Positions 9,153 to 17,538 of a stretch of DNA of 64,000 bases are shown here, in pieces. The notes under the pieces are model-generated. The model searched no databases. It had not been told where the DNA came from and worked only from the letters and a program-made list of their open reading frames with translations. The first letter of the stretch is position 1, and every line of letters begins with the position of its first letter. Made by a program: the position numbers and the translations under genes. The stretch is from Myxococcales bacterium (GTDB lineage: Bacteria > Myxococcota_A > Polyangia > Fen-1088): positions 111,501-175,500 of the forward strand of contig PLNW01000162.1 of assembly GCA_003142855.1 (NCBI GenBank), read 5' to 3'.

Positions 9153-10475
9153 TCAAAGGCGCTCTAGGAAGTGGGTATCGAATTTCCCTGCGATGAAATC
9201 GGGATGGTTGATGACCCGCTTGTGCAGCTCGACGTTGGTCTTGATGCCTTCCACCACCACCTCGCCCAAAGCCCGACGCAGTCTGGCTAGGGCCACGTGG
9301 CGGTTCTCTCCGTGCACAATCAGCTTCGCGATCAGCGAGTCGTAGAACGAGGGAACGCGATAGTGGGCATAGATGTGCGTGTCGACACGCACGCCTGGCC
9401 CGCCGGGAAGATTTAGCGCCGTGATCAGCCCGGGCGAGGGTGCGAAGGTCACGGGATCCTCGGCGTTGATGCGAACCTCGATGGCGTGACCGCGCGGCCG
9501 CATGTCCGGGGGGAAGCGTATCGGATCGCCGGCGGCCAGCCTCATCTGCTCCCGCACCAGGTCCACGCCAAAGACCATCTCGGTGACCGTGTGCTCGACC
9601 TGGATGCGCGTGTTCATCTCGATGAAGTAGAAGTGCTTTTCTTCGTCGAGCAGGAATTCCAAGGTGCCAACCGTGCGGTAGCCGATGGCGGAGGTGGCCT
9701 TGCGTGCCGTGCGCAGAAGCTCGACGCGCCGGGCGTCGTCGAGTGCCACCGAGGGTGCTTCCTCGATCAGTTTCTGGTGCCGGCGTTGGATGGAGCACTC
9801 GCGCTCGCCCATGGCAATGGCCGCAGAGCCGTCGCCCAGAACCTGCACTTCGATGTGTCGGGGCCGCCCGATGTAGCGCTCCAGGTAGACCGCGGGGTTG
9901 TTGAACCCGGCCTGGGCTTCAGCCCTCGCTGAGGCCAACTGGGTGAAGAGCCGCGCCTTGTCGTCGACGATCTTCATGCCCCGACCGCCGCCGCCACCCG
10001 TCGCCTTGATGATGACGGGCAACCCGATACGCTCCACCGCCTCTTCCGCCTGGCGGTCGGTTTCGATGATGGGCGAGCCGGGAACCACAGGAACGCCCGC
10101 CGCCTCCATGGCTTTGCGCGCGGATACCTTGTCGCCCATGAGGCGCATCAGTTCCGGCTGGGGGCCAATCCAATGGATCCCGCACCTCTGCACGACTTCG
10201 GCGAATTCGGCATTCTCGGCCAGGAATCCGTAGCCTGGGTGGATGGCGTCGGCGCCGGTGACCTCCGCTGCGCTGATCAGGGCGGGGACGTTGTTGTAGC
10301 TCTGGCGCGCGGGGGGCGGGCCGATGCACACCTTCTCATCCGCAAAGCGGACATGCAGGGCGTCCGCGTCTGCGGTGGAATGGACCGCGACGGATCGCAG
10401 TCCCATGTCGCGACAGGCGCGAATTATGCGCAGGGCGATTTCGCCACGGTTGGCTATTAGTACTTTCTTGAACAC
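9153..10475 (-). CDS. accC: Biotin carboxylase subunit of acetyl-CoA carboxylase
   Basis: AccC carboxylates the biotin of the carrier protein with ATP and bicarbonate, the first half of malonyl-CoA synthesis for fatty acids. The 440-residue length matches the family (about 450). The N-terminal domain FKKVLIANRGEIALRIIRAC, the ATP-grasp glycine loop GGGGRGMK (residues 160-167) and the EMNTRIQVEHTVTE segment are all present. The start is GTG (10475). It is the last gene of an aroQ-accB-accC cluster and follows accB by 77 bp. The partner carboxyltransferase genes are not in this window. Identification is secure; a pyruvate or propionyl carboxylase subunit is unlikely given the linked short accB. 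Confidence 0.97.
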   Translation of the reverse strand: MFKKVLIANRGEIALRIIRACRDMGLRSVAVHSTADADALHVRFADEKVCIGPPPARQSYNNVPALISAAEVTGADAIHPGYGFLAENAEFAEVVQRCGIHWIGPQPELMRLMGDKVSARKAMEAAGVPVVPGSPIIETDRQAEEAVERIGLPVIIKATGGGGGRGMKIVDDKARLFTQLASARAEAQAGFNNPAVYLERYIGRPRHIEVQVLGDGSAAIAMGERECSIQRRHQKLIEEAPSVALDDARRVELLRTARKATSAIGYRTVGTLEFLLDEEKHFYFIEMNTRIQVEHTVTEMVFGVDLVREQMRLAAGDPIRFPPDMRPRGHAIEVRINAEDPVTFAPSPGLITALNLPGGPGVRVDTHIYAHYRVPSFYDSLIAKLIVHGENRHVALARLRRALGEVVVEGIKTNVELHKRVINHPDFIAGKFDTHFLERL

Positions 10476-10552
10476 GGTGATGGTGCTTTCGGATTCACCA
10501 CAGAAGACAGCGAGGCGGATCCGAGATCGGTGTCTTCCGCGGGGAGATCGTC

Positions 10553-11086
10553 CTAGGCCTTTTCGATGCGGAACAAGGGATGCCCATACTCGACGTGTTC
10601 CGCGTTCTTCACCAGAATCTCGAGGATCTTGCCGTCGAAATCAGATTCGATCTCGTTCATCAGCTTCATGGCTTCGACGATGCACAGGACCTGGCCTTTG
10701 CGCACGGTTTGGCCGACGTCGACGAAGGGCGGCGCCTCGGGAGCCGGGGCACGGTAGAAAGTGCCCACGAACGGCGAGGTGAGGAGCACGCCGACCTCGA
10801 CGGGCTTTTCCATCTTGTCGGCGGTCGCAACGGGCGGGGGAGGGGGCAAGGGCGGGGCTGCCGATGCTGCGGCTGTTCCGGCAGGGCCACCCGCCTGGCG
10901 GCGGACGATGCGTATTCCGCCGCAGGGGTCTACTCCCAGCTCAGCCAGGTCAAACTCAGTGGCGATCTCGGCCAGTTCTCGCACGGTGGCGAGTTCCTCG
11001 GGCCCGAGGGCGCATAGCGGCTCCTCACAACAACAAGACGAGGACTTCTTCTCGTCTTTTCGAACCGGGGCCTTGGCTTTGCTCAT
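10553..11086 (-). CDS. accB: Biotin carboxyl carrier protein with N-terminal Cys cluster
   Basis: AccB carries the biotin that shuttles carboxyl groups in acetyl-CoA carboxylase. The C-terminal biotinyl domain (about 98-177) holds the EAMKLMNE motif, with Lys141 the biotinylation site. A Pro/Ala linker (about 66-95) links it to an N-terminal region containing ELATVRELAEIATEFDLAEL, the usual AccB helix. Unusually, the extreme N-terminus has a lysine stretch and SSSCCCEEPLC (15-25), three consecutive cysteines plus one more, a possible metal or redox site. Its ATG overlaps the aroQ stop (ATGA), so the two are translationally coupled. Length (177 aa) is slightly above the usual 150-160 because of this tail. 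Confidence 0.96.
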   Translation of the reverse strand: MSKAKAPVRKDEKKSSSCCCEEPLCALGPEELATVRELAEIATEFDLAELGVDPCGGIRIVRRQAGGPAGTAAASAAPPLPPPPPVATADKMEKPVEVGVLLTSPFVGTFYRAPAPEAPPFVDVGQTVRKGQVLCIVEAMKLMNEIESDFDGKILEILVKNAEHVEYGHPLFRIEKA

Positions 11087-11640
11087 CGGGGGAGGGCTCC
11101 TTTCTTAGGCGAGGCAACCGCAGGGCGTGGCTTTGCGGAAGACAGTTCTACATCAGGGGAAGGCGCCTGCGCTCCAAACGGGCGGGAGGTGAAAAGCTGC
11201 GCGAGCGCCTCCAGCGCCAGCCGGTAGCCCACAGGTCCCAGCCCGGCGATCTGGCCCAGGCAAACCGGAGCCAGCAGGGAACGGTGGCGGAATTCCTCGC
11301 GTGCATGAAGGTTGGACAGGTGGACTTCCACGGTGGGCAGGGCCACGGCCGCGATGGCGTCGCGCAGAGAGACACTGGTATGGGTCAGCCCGCCCGCGTT
11401 GATGATGAGACCACTCGCCTGCCCGCGCGCCTGCTGCACCCGATCGATGAGGGCGCCTTCTTGGTTCGACTGAAACGTCTGCACCAGCAGTCCCAGCTCA
11501 CGACCCCGCGTGCGCAGGCCAACGTCGATCTCCTGCAAGGTGGTGTGGCCGTAGATGTGGGGTTCTCGTGAACCGAGCAGGTTCAGGTTTGGGCCGTGCA
11601 GAACCACGACGACCGGTAGAGACGTCGGCTTGGCGTTCAC
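11083..11640 (-). CDS. aroQ: Type II 3-dehydroquinate dehydratase
   Basis: The enzyme removes water from 3-dehydroquinate in the shikimate pathway. Family signatures are GPNLNLLGSREPHIYG (catalytic Arg and Tyr), FQSNQEGALID, the catalytic His region INAGGLTHTSVSLRDA and VEVHLSNLHAREEFRHRS. I chose the GTG at 11640, which overlaps the upstream Roadblock gene's stop as GTGA; an earlier in-frame start would add about 27 unrelated residues. The 185-residue product has about 35 extra C-terminal residues rich in Ala/Pro/Lys compared with the usual 145-150. The stop overlaps accB as ATGA. The aroQ-accB-accC order is familiar in other bacteria, here without efp. Confidence 0.94.
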   Translation of the reverse strand: MNAKPTSLPVVVVLHGPNLNLLGSREPHIYGHTTLQEIDVGLRTRGRELGLLVQTFQSNQEGALIDRVQQARGQASGLIINAGGLTHTSVSLRDAIAAVALPTVEVHLSNLHAREEFRHRSLLAPVCLGQIAGLGPVGYRLALEALAQLFTSRPFGAQAPSPDVELSSAKPRPAVASPKKGALPR

Positions 11641-11996
11641 AGGTCGGCCCGAATCTGGGGAGCCGTCAGGCGCATCACATAGCGCGCTTTGCCGAAGCTC
11701 GAGTCGGGGCGCACGGCACACGCGACGAAATACTCCTCGCTCAGCACGTAGGTGAGAATGACCAGCTTGTCGGTTCGTATGGTGATTTCCGCCGCCTCGC
11801 CCAGGTCGAGCTGCTCGACCGCCTTGCGCATCTGTGTAACGGCGTGGGCCAGCTCCATGCCCATGGTCTGAATGTCGATCTTGTCTTGCCCGTCCCGGCT
11901 GTATTGCTCAACCGCGATGCCGTCAAACCCCATCAGAATCGCGGCCACGCCCCCATCGAGGCGGTTGACCATTTTCTGAAGGGTGTCACGGAACAT
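11637..11996 (-). CDS. Roadblock/LC7-domain protein (MglB-like)
   Basis: A 119-residue protein starting MFRDTLQKMVNRLDGGVAAI. The pattern fits the Roadblock/LC7 fold: a first helix, then the strand AAILMGFDGIAVEQY, a middle helix (MGMELAHAVTQMRKAVEQL) and paired strands (EITIRTDKLVILTYV, YFVACAVRP). Such proteins dimerise and often act as partners or GTPase-activating proteins of small Ras-like GTPases, MglB being the myxobacterial example. No MglA-type GTPase lies in this window. An in-frame upstream start would add 50 Arg/Pro-rich residues and is rejected. The stop overlaps aroQ by GTGA, so it is coupled to a metabolic gene; it lies 61 bp after the pil cluster lipoprotein. The exact partner is unknown. 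Confidence 0.75.
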   Translation of the reverse strand: MFRDTLQKMVNRLDGGVAAILMGFDGIAVEQYSRDGQDKIDIQTMGMELAHAVTQMRKAVEQLDLGEAAEITIRTDKLVILTYVLSEEYFVACAVRPDSSFGKARYVMRLTAPQIRADL

Positions 11997-12057
11997 GCGT
12001 CCGGCTTCTAGCCACCGCGAGCCGGGCGTGTCAATAGCAGCTGGCGGGGTGGCGCGG

Positions 12058-12927
12058 TCACGGCGTCGTCGTCGTCGCCGTGCCGGTCGGGACCGCTGGG
12101 CATTGTATCCCGGTGGCCTGGCCCTGGGCGTCGACGCCGGTGGCACAGCAAAGAATCAAGTGGTCCTGGGCCGGGTTGCACGGATCACCCGTATAGGGGT
12201 TGGTGGTTAGATCCGAGCACTTGGCAATGTTCGGGAAGCTGAACTGCGCAGCGGTGGGGTCGGAATATCCGGACTGCAAGCAGCCGGAGCAAACGGTCAC
12301 CGGGAACACGAAGGGCGGGCTCTCAATGTCCTCGCTGCCCAGACGGCCCTTGGCCCGAATCGTTGCGGTGACCACGATGTCTGCGAGATTCTGATCTTGT
12401 AGGTATTGCGTGAGCGAGGCCGCGTTGCAGGGCCTGATAATCTCCGCTATTTCGGCGATGGTGCCACCAGGCGCAAGCAGGGAGGTGTCGACCGGAACCT
12501 CAAACTCTCCCGAGCATCCGGAAGCCCACGTGACGCCGGTGCCCGCATTGGCCGCCGCGTCCAACTTGACGTGCAACGATTTCATGATGATGTTGTTCAA
12601 CTCATCGATCGGCGCGGTCGTGGTGCTGCCCACGACGCCATTCAAAGACGCCAACAGATTCTCCACCAGCGGGTAGAAAAGATAGGACGTCTGGGCCGGG
12701 GACAGAACGGAAACATCCAGGATTCCCTCTATTCTACGAGTTGCCGTGGCTGTCGCGGGAACGGTGCAGACCGTGGAACCGGTTGTGGTGTCGAGCCACT
12801 GATCCTGTTGGATCAACAGTCCTGTGGGGCCGTCGTCTACCACGCAGGCGGCAAAGGACAGGAACATGCCCACGGGGATGGCGAAGGCGCCCACGCGACC
12901 AATGGTGCTGCCGATACTTGCTGTCAT
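12058..12927 (-). CDS. Cysteine-rich lipoprotein downstream of pilQ
   Basis: The product (289 aa) has a lipoprotein signal peptide with lipobox SFAAC and lipidated Cys28. I chose the ATG at 12927 because GGAG lies about 6 nt before it; an ATG four codons upstream is also possible. The mature part has no domain I recognise. It contains scattered Cys residues (SGCSG, IRPCN, VCSGC, AKCSD, GDPCNPAQ, LCCATG), suggesting disulphides outside the cytoplasm, and ends in a Thr-rich tail. It follows pilQ by 46 bp on the same strand, so it may belong to the pilus operon. It is not the canonical pilotin PilF/Tgl, which is a TPR protein. Function unknown. Confidence 0.7.
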   Translation of the reverse strand: MTASIGSTIGRVGAFAIPVGMFLSFAACVVDDGPTGLLIQQDQWLDTTTGSTVCTVPATATATRRIEGILDVSVLSPAQTSYLFYPLVENLLASLNGVVGSTTTAPIDELNNIIMKSLHVKLDAAANAGTGVTWASGCSGEFEVPVDTSLLAPGGTIAEIAEIIRPCNAASLTQYLQDQNLADIVVTATIRAKGRLGSEDIESPPFVFPVTVCSGCLQSGYSDPTAAQFSFPNIAKCSDLTTNPYTGDPCNPAQDHLILCCATGVDAQGQATGIQCPAVPTGTATTTTP

Positions 12928-12973
12928 GGCTCTCTCCATCTCGTTCTTATTAAATCTTGCTCCCTGGTCGTTG

Positions 12974-15900
12974 TTACTGCCCAAGCGCGCGAGCCCGGTT
13001 GACAATGCGCGGAGTGAGGAAGACCAGGAACTCGGTGCGGTTGTCGTTCTCTTTGCGGTTGCGGAAGAACCAGCCCAACACCGGAATGTCCGAGAAGAAG
13101 GGAACCTTGGTGAAGCTGAGACCTGCGTTGCGCGTGTAGATCCCGCCGATGACCGCGGTGTCACCGTCACGCACCAGCATGGTGGTCTTGGCTTCCTTCT
13201 TCAGAATAGTGGGGTCGCCGCGGGCGCCGGTGTTGACGAAGTCTGGCTCATTCTTGGTCACGGTGACCGTGAGCATGACGGTGCCTTCATTGGTGACATG
13301 CGGCTTGACGCCCAGGTGAAGCTTGGCATCCACGAACTGGGTCATGGCGCCCATCGCGCTCACCACGGAGACCGGGATCGACACGCCCTGTTCGATCGTG
13401 GCATCGATGTTGTCCATGGTGGTGATGCGCGGCGAGGACAGGATGCGAACCGTTCCGGTGGACTCCATGGCTGAGAGACGCAGGTTCAAGTTGAAAGCCC
13501 CCGCCACTGACCCCATGGTGAGGCCGATGGCACTTCCAGTGGCGAGGCCGGCTGGGGCAGGCATGTTGACCACGAAATTCGGATTGGCCCCCCCGGCGAC
13601 GCCCGTTCGGGCTCCTGGAACCAGACCGGACAGCGGCGAACTGCCGTCGTCCGCCCCGCCACCGATACCGACGTTGTAAGGGAAAACCAGACCTGTGGGA
13701 TTGCCATGTGAGGCATCCATGAAGGTGTTGCCGCCCCACTGAATGCCGATCTGGCGGGCATAGTCCGTATTGGCCTCTACAATGCGGGCCTCGATGACCA
13801 CTTGCGAGGTCTGGGTGTCGAGGTTGCGGACTAGGTCCTCGATGAGTTGCAGATTGCGGGCTACATCGGACACGATCAGATTGTTGGTGCGATCATCGAC
13901 CGAGATTTTGCCTCGCGGTGAAAGCAAGTCCCGAGCTTTGTCTTGCAGAGAGGAGGCGTGTGCGTACGACACGCCGATGAGTCGGGTTTCCGTGGGCAAG
14001 ACCTCGGCAATCTGTTTTTGGCGAGCAATCTCCTGTTCCAGTTCTTTCTCCAGCACCGATAGGGGCGCTACCCGAACCAGGTTGCCCTCGCGAACCGATC
14101 CCAATCCCTTGGCTCGCAGCACGACGTCCAGGGCTTGGTCCCAGGGCACATCGCGCATCTTGATGGTGACCTCGCCCTTTACCTCGTCCGAGGTCACGAT
14201 GTTGATTTGCCCGACGTCGGCGAGAAGACGCAAGATGTTGTGAATGTCCGCGCCTTTGAAATCCAGGTCGATGCGACGACCGGTGTAGCGCTTCTTGCCC
14301 GTCAAGTTCGCTCGTTTGGTCGTGGGTGATTCGTCCTCGCCAGCTTTGCGCGCGGTGCTCTGCGCTTGAGGTTGCGCTTGAGCCAGAGTCACGGTCGCAC
14401 GCGTGGGGAGCCCGCCAGCTTTGCCGGCGGCGGACCATCGCGGGAGGGCACGGGAACCCTTTGAGGGTTCCCGTCTCGGATCAAATGTGACACTGTAGCC
14501 CGCCACGCGACGAGCGGGCACGAACAAGACCGACGGTGGCAGGGGCCCGCCCAGTGCGGGCAGCTTCTGTCCATTTGCCGGCGTCGCCTTTTGGAAATCC
14601 CAGTAGATCCGGTTGCCATCCTGACGAACGCGGTTGGGGACGTCCTCAGCCAGGTCCACGTCGACGCGAACTGTGCCTCGGGCATGCGGATCCTGGTACG
14701 AGCTGATGAGCCGGACCGGGCCTAGGTACTCCGTAGCGTCCAAACTGCGCACGAGCTCGTCGGGGAGATCGGCGTGGTCGAGACGCAGGCTGACGCGCCG
14801 GTTGGCCGAGCGCTCGACGGTAAAAGCGGAGGGCTCTTCCAGATCGATGATGACCGAGGATCGGGTCGGCTCGTCGACGAAATCGATGCGACGAATACGG
14901 CTGGGGACACGCAAAGTGATCGAGCGAGGCCGTGTAGCCGGCTTGGCCGAATCAGGTGCGGGTGGCGCACTCGCAACGATCGTTTTCTCTTCCTTGGCAA
15001 CCGGCTTGGCTGGCGTGGGGATCGGGAGAGCGACCGGGGCGGGCGCTGTGGCGGCCAGCTTGGCCGGTGCCGGCGCCTGCGCGAGTCGCTTGACCTCAGC
15101 CGCCAACGCATCACGAGCCGCCTCCAGTTGGGCTCGCTCCTGCTCCAGCTTGGCCCTCTCATTCTCAACGCGAGCCCGGTCGGTGCGCGCTTGCACCAGG
15201 CGGGTCTCCTCCGCCGCGCGGGCGGACTCGGCCTGTTTCAGCTTTTCTTCCTCGTCGCGACGGCCGCGCATCTCCTCCTGGCGTCGGGCTTCTTCCGCGC
15301 GGCGCGTGGCCACTGCCAGGGTGAGCTCTTTGCGTGAGCGTTCGGCTGCGTCGGCCGCGTTCTTGCGCTCTTCCTCGGCCTTGGCCGCTGCCGCTGCTGC
15401 GAGCGCTTTGTCAGGTGACGAAGCGCCGGTATGTTCAAGCCGCTGACGTTTGGCTTGGGCGGCTCGGCTAGCCTGCTCGCGCTCGGCCAGCTCGGTGGCC
15501 GCCACGCGCAACTTGGCCTTTTGTTCTGCGACCAGGCGTTCGGCCTCCAGCAGCCGTTGTCTCTGTTCGTCCTGGTGCTTGGCCTTTGCTTCGAGAGCGG
15601 CGGTCCGCATCTCGACCTCGCGCGCGGCCTTCTGCAGCGCCCGATCGCGTTCCGTTTCCCGCTGCTGGGCCGTGAGCGTCTCCCGCTCGGCCAGCTTGGC
15701 GCGCCTGATGGCTTGGTCGGCTTCGCGTTCGGCCCTGCGGGCGTGTTCGTCTGCGCGAGCCACGGCCGCCTTCTGTCGCTCAGCCTCGGCGCTGGCGGCG
15801 CTGGCCATCGCCTGCGCATTCTGGGCGTCGCGCCGGGCCTGCTGCAATTGCAGCTTCAGCTTGGCGTTCTCAGCGTTGGCTTGTGCGGCCGCCTGCGACT

Positions 15901-16957
15901 GAGCTTCAGCCTTGAACTGTGCCTCGGCCTTGGCTTGCGCCTCGGTCTTGGCTCGTGCCTCAGCCTTTTCGGCCTTGGCCTGTGCCTCGGCCTTGTCGGC
16001 TTTGGCTTGTGCCTCGGCCTTGTCGGCTTTGGCCTGCGCCTCGGCCTTGTCGGTCTTGGCTCGTGCCTCAGCCTTTTCGGCCTTGGCCTGTGCCTCGGCC
16101 TTGTCGGCTTTGGCTTGTGCCTCGGCCTTGTCGGCTTTGGCCTGCGCCTCGGCCTTGTCGGCTTTGGCTCGTGCCTCAGCCTTGTCGGCTTTGGCTTGTG
16201 CCTCGGCCTTGTCGGTTTTGGCTTGCGCCTCGGCCCTGTCGGCCTTGGCTTGTGCCTCGGCCTTGTCGGCTTTGGCCTGCGCCTCGGCACGTTCGGCCTT
16301 GGCACGTTCGGCCTTGGCTTGTGCCTCGGCTTGTTCGGCTTTGGCCTGCGCCTTGGCTTGTTCGGCCTTGGCCTGTGCCTTGGCATGTTCGGCCTTGGCT
16401 TGTGCCTGGGCCTTGGCTTCAGCCTCGCCGGGGTCGGGCGCTGCAACCTTGCTCGCGGCCGGCCGCAGGTGGGGGATCACGCGGACCACGATGTCGTTGC
16501 CGCGTGCCTCGACGCGATAGTCAGAGGCCTGCCGCAACGTCAAGACGATGCGTGTCCTCGAACCGCCCCCTTCATCTTCACTGACGTTCGCGCTGACCAG
16601 TCCGACGGCGTAGGTGCCCGCATCCATGGGAACCTCGACTTTGCCCAAGCGGACTCCGCTCAGGTCGACCACCACGCGTGCCGGCTGCTCGAGCTTCCAG
16701 GTCGTGAAAGTGGGTCGCGCTGAGGCCGATATCACCACCGCGGTGTCGCCACCGGCCTCGGAGACGCGAATGGCGCGCACCTGCGCAGTCTCGGCAAAGG
16801 CCGGTGCAGAAAGCCAGACGCCCATGACGACGCCCAACAGAATCGCGGGTTTTCTCGCGTGGGGAGCCCGCCGGCCCTGCCGGCGGCGCACCATCGCGGG
16901 AGGGTTTGGGAACCCTTTGAGGGTTCCCATCTCAGAAGGCACTGGTTGACCGGTCAT
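12974..16957 (-). CDS. pilQ: Type IV pilus secretin with expanded coiled-coil region
   Basis: PilQ forms the outer-membrane channel for the pilus. From the ATG at 16957 (ATGA overlap with pilP): a signal peptide ending near APAFA (about 34-55), AMIN domain (57-150), a 9-residue Lys/Ala/Glu repeat tract (about 180-342), further charged coiled coil (to about 650), second AMIN (about 679-770), secretin N0/STN (889-950; RRIDLDFKGADIHNILRLL), N1 and the secretin barrel domain (from QVVIEARIVEA, about 1055) ending PRIVNRARALGQ. At 1327 residues it is much longer than usual PilQ (700-900). Two palindromic repeats are embedded, one supplying the residues ahead of the signal-peptide core, the other residues 826-852. 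A later start at Met26 (MVRRRQG) would give a more normal signal peptide. Confidence 0.95.
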   Translation of the reverse strand: MTGQPVPSEMGTLKGFPNPPAMVRRRQGRRAPHARKPAILLGVVMGVWLSAPAFAETAQVRAIRVSEAGGDTAVVISASARPTFTTWKLEQPARVVVDLSGVRLGKVEVPMDAGTYAVGLVSANVSEDEGGGSRTRIVLTLRQASDYRVEARGNDIVVRVIPHLRPAASKVAAPDPGEAEAKAQAQAKAEHAKAQAKAEQAKAQAKAEQAEAQAKAERAKAERAEAQAKADKAEAQAKADRAEAQAKTDKAEAQAKADKAEARAKADKAEAQAKADKAEAQAKADKAEAQAKAEKAEARAKTDKAEAQAKADKAEAQAKADKAEAQAKAEKAEARAKTEAQAKAEAQFKAEAQSQAAAQANAENAKLKLQLQQARRDAQNAQAMASAASAEAERQKAAVARADEHARRAEREADQAIRRAKLAERETLTAQQRETERDRALQKAAREVEMRTAALEAKAKHQDEQRQRLLEAERLVAEQKAKLRVAATELAEREQASRAAQAKRQRLEHTGASSPDKALAAAAAAKAEEERKNAADAAERSRKELTLAVATRRAEEARRQEEMRGRRDEEEKLKQAESARAAEETRLVQARTDRARVENERAKLEQERAQLEAARDALAAEVKRLAQAPAPAKLAATAPAPVALPIPTPAKPVAKEEKTIVASAPPAPDSAKPATRPRSITLRVPSRIRRIDFVDEPTRSSVIIDLEEPSAFTVERSANRRVSLRLDHADLPDELVRSLDATEYLGPVRLISSYQDPHARGTVRVDVDLAEDVPNRVRQDGNRIYWDFQKATPANGQKLPALGGPLPPSVLFVPARRVAGYSVTFDPRREPSKGSRALPRWSAAGKAGGLPTRATVTLAQAQPQAQSTARKAGEDESPTTKRANLTGKKRYTGRRIDLDFKGADIHNILRLLADVGQINIVTSDEVKGEVTIKMRDVPWDQALDVVLRAKGLGSVREGNLVRVAPLSVLEKELEQEIARQKQIAEVLPTETRLIGVSYAHASSLQDKARDLLSPRGKISVDDRTNNLIVSDVARNLQLIEDLVRNLDTQTSQVVIEARIVEANTDYARQIGIQWGGNTFMDASHGNPTGLVFPYNVGIGGGADDGSSPLSGLVPGARTGVAGGANPNFVVNMPAPAGLATGSAIGLTMGSVAGAFNLNLRLSAMESTGTVRILSSPRITTMDNIDATIEQGVSIPVSVVSAMGAMTQFVDAKLHLGVKPHVTNEGTVMLTVTVTKNEPDFVNTGARGDPTILKKEAKTTMLVRDGDTAVIGGIYTRNAGLSFTKVPFFSDIPVLGWFFRNRKENDNRTEFLVFLTPRIVNRARALGQ
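14400..14480 (-). repeat. Palindromic element inside pilQ, copy 2
   Basis: An 81-bp copy of the element also found at 16856-16936, about 89% identical by my alignment. It ends in the perfect palindrome GGGAACCCT-TTG-AGGGTTCCC (14452-14472) and holds a second GC-rich dyad. It is read within PilQ as residues 826-852 (REPSKGSRALPRWSAAGKAG), a stretch unlike flanking PilQ sequence, lying between the second AMIN domain and the secretin N0 domain. The reading frame through the element differs from copy 1. Confidence 0.8.
15930..16330 (-). repeat. Coding tandem repeat, 9-residue unit in PilQ
   Basis: About a dozen tandem 27-bp units encode AEAQAKADK with variants (AEARAKTDK, AEAQAKAEK, AEAQAKADR). 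A three-unit supercycle (units with AEK followed by AEARAKTDK) recurs, indicating block duplication. Alternating charges and alanines predict a long single alpha helix or coiled coil crossing the periplasm. Such tracts change length by slippage, and assembly collapse is possible. Confidence 0.85.
16856..16936 (-). repeat. Palindromic element at the start of pilQ, copy 1
   Basis: First copy of the 81-bp element. It contains GGGAACCCT-TTG-AGGGTTCCC (16908-16928) and a GC-rich dyad around GCCGGCCCTGCCGGC. It sits between the ATG coupled to pilP and the hydrophobic core of the signal peptide, and encodes MGTLKGFPNPPAMVRRRQGR. It thus provides the basic n-region, and possible alternative starts, of the PilQ signal peptide. 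Confidence 0.8.
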
Positions 16958-17538
16958 TTCTCTGCCCCCTCTGGATTCACCAGAATGGCTTTCTCCAAGG
17001 CTCGGGTTTCTCCACCTGACGTGACCTCCGCCAACTCCAACACCACGCGGTCCGAAAGGATCTTTGTGACCCGTGCGGCCGATTTGGAAACGTAGTCGCC
17101 TCGTCTGATCACTTGTCCCAAGCCGCTCGGATCCCGGAACATGGCGCGCGGGTTCGCGTCGCCAGTGACCACGGCAATCAGGGTCAGCTCCTCGAGGGAG
17201 AACTTCCCGAAGATCGCTGGAACCACCTGCTGCACGTTCACCCGAGGCCCCCGGTCGGTGAAGATCCCAGTGAAGGACCGGAACGGGTCTCGGTTGGCGT
17301 CATCAGTTTCGTTGAAGTCTTCGTCGCGCAGGACTTTTCTGCGCAAGATGGTCAGCCGTTGTTGCAAGGCCTCCGCCGCTGCGGCCGCGGCGTTGACCGG
17401 TGCGACTGCAACCGGCATGCCGGCCAGGCTGGGCTTGGCCGGGGGGGCGGGCGGGGCTGCGCGCGCAAGCGAAAAGTCCCCCCAGGGCGCGAGAGCGAGA
17501 CTGACAGCGACAAGCGAGGCCAGCCTGGTCCGTCTCAT
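16954..17538 (-). CDS. pilP: Type IV pilus assembly protein PilP
   Basis: PilP is the periplasmic lipoprotein or exported linker between the PilNO inner-membrane complex and the PilQ secretin. The 194-residue product has an N-terminal hydrophobic signal (LASLVAVSLALAPWG), here without a clear lipobox cysteine, an Ala/Pro-rich linker, then the PilP beta domain with NRDPFRSF and FSLEELTLIAVVTGDANPRA, followed by GQVIRRGDYVSKSAARVTKI. These are typical family segments. It is coupled on both sides: ATGA overlaps with pilO upstream and pilQ downstream. Absence of the lipobox is a departure from the classical enterobacterial and Pseudomonas protein; a signal peptidase I site near ARA is likely. Confidence 0.93.
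   Translation of the reverse strand: MRRTRLASLVAVSLALAPWGDFSLARAAPPAPPAKPSLAGMPVAVAPVNAAAAAAEALQQRLTILRRKVLRDEDFNETDDANRDPFRSFTGIFTDRGPRVNVQQVVPAIFGKFSLEELTLIAVVTGDANPRAMFRDPSGLGQVIRRGDYVSKSAARVTKILSDRVVLELAEVTSGGETRALEKAILVNPEGAEK

Noticed and set aside
15930..16330. Possible CRISPR array
   Set aside because: Units of 27 bp are contiguous and coding, without spacers.
15431..16723. Leu/Gly-rich frame opposite the PilQ repeat
   Set aside because: It is the complement of the Lys/Ala/Glu repeats and has no start signal or family pattern.
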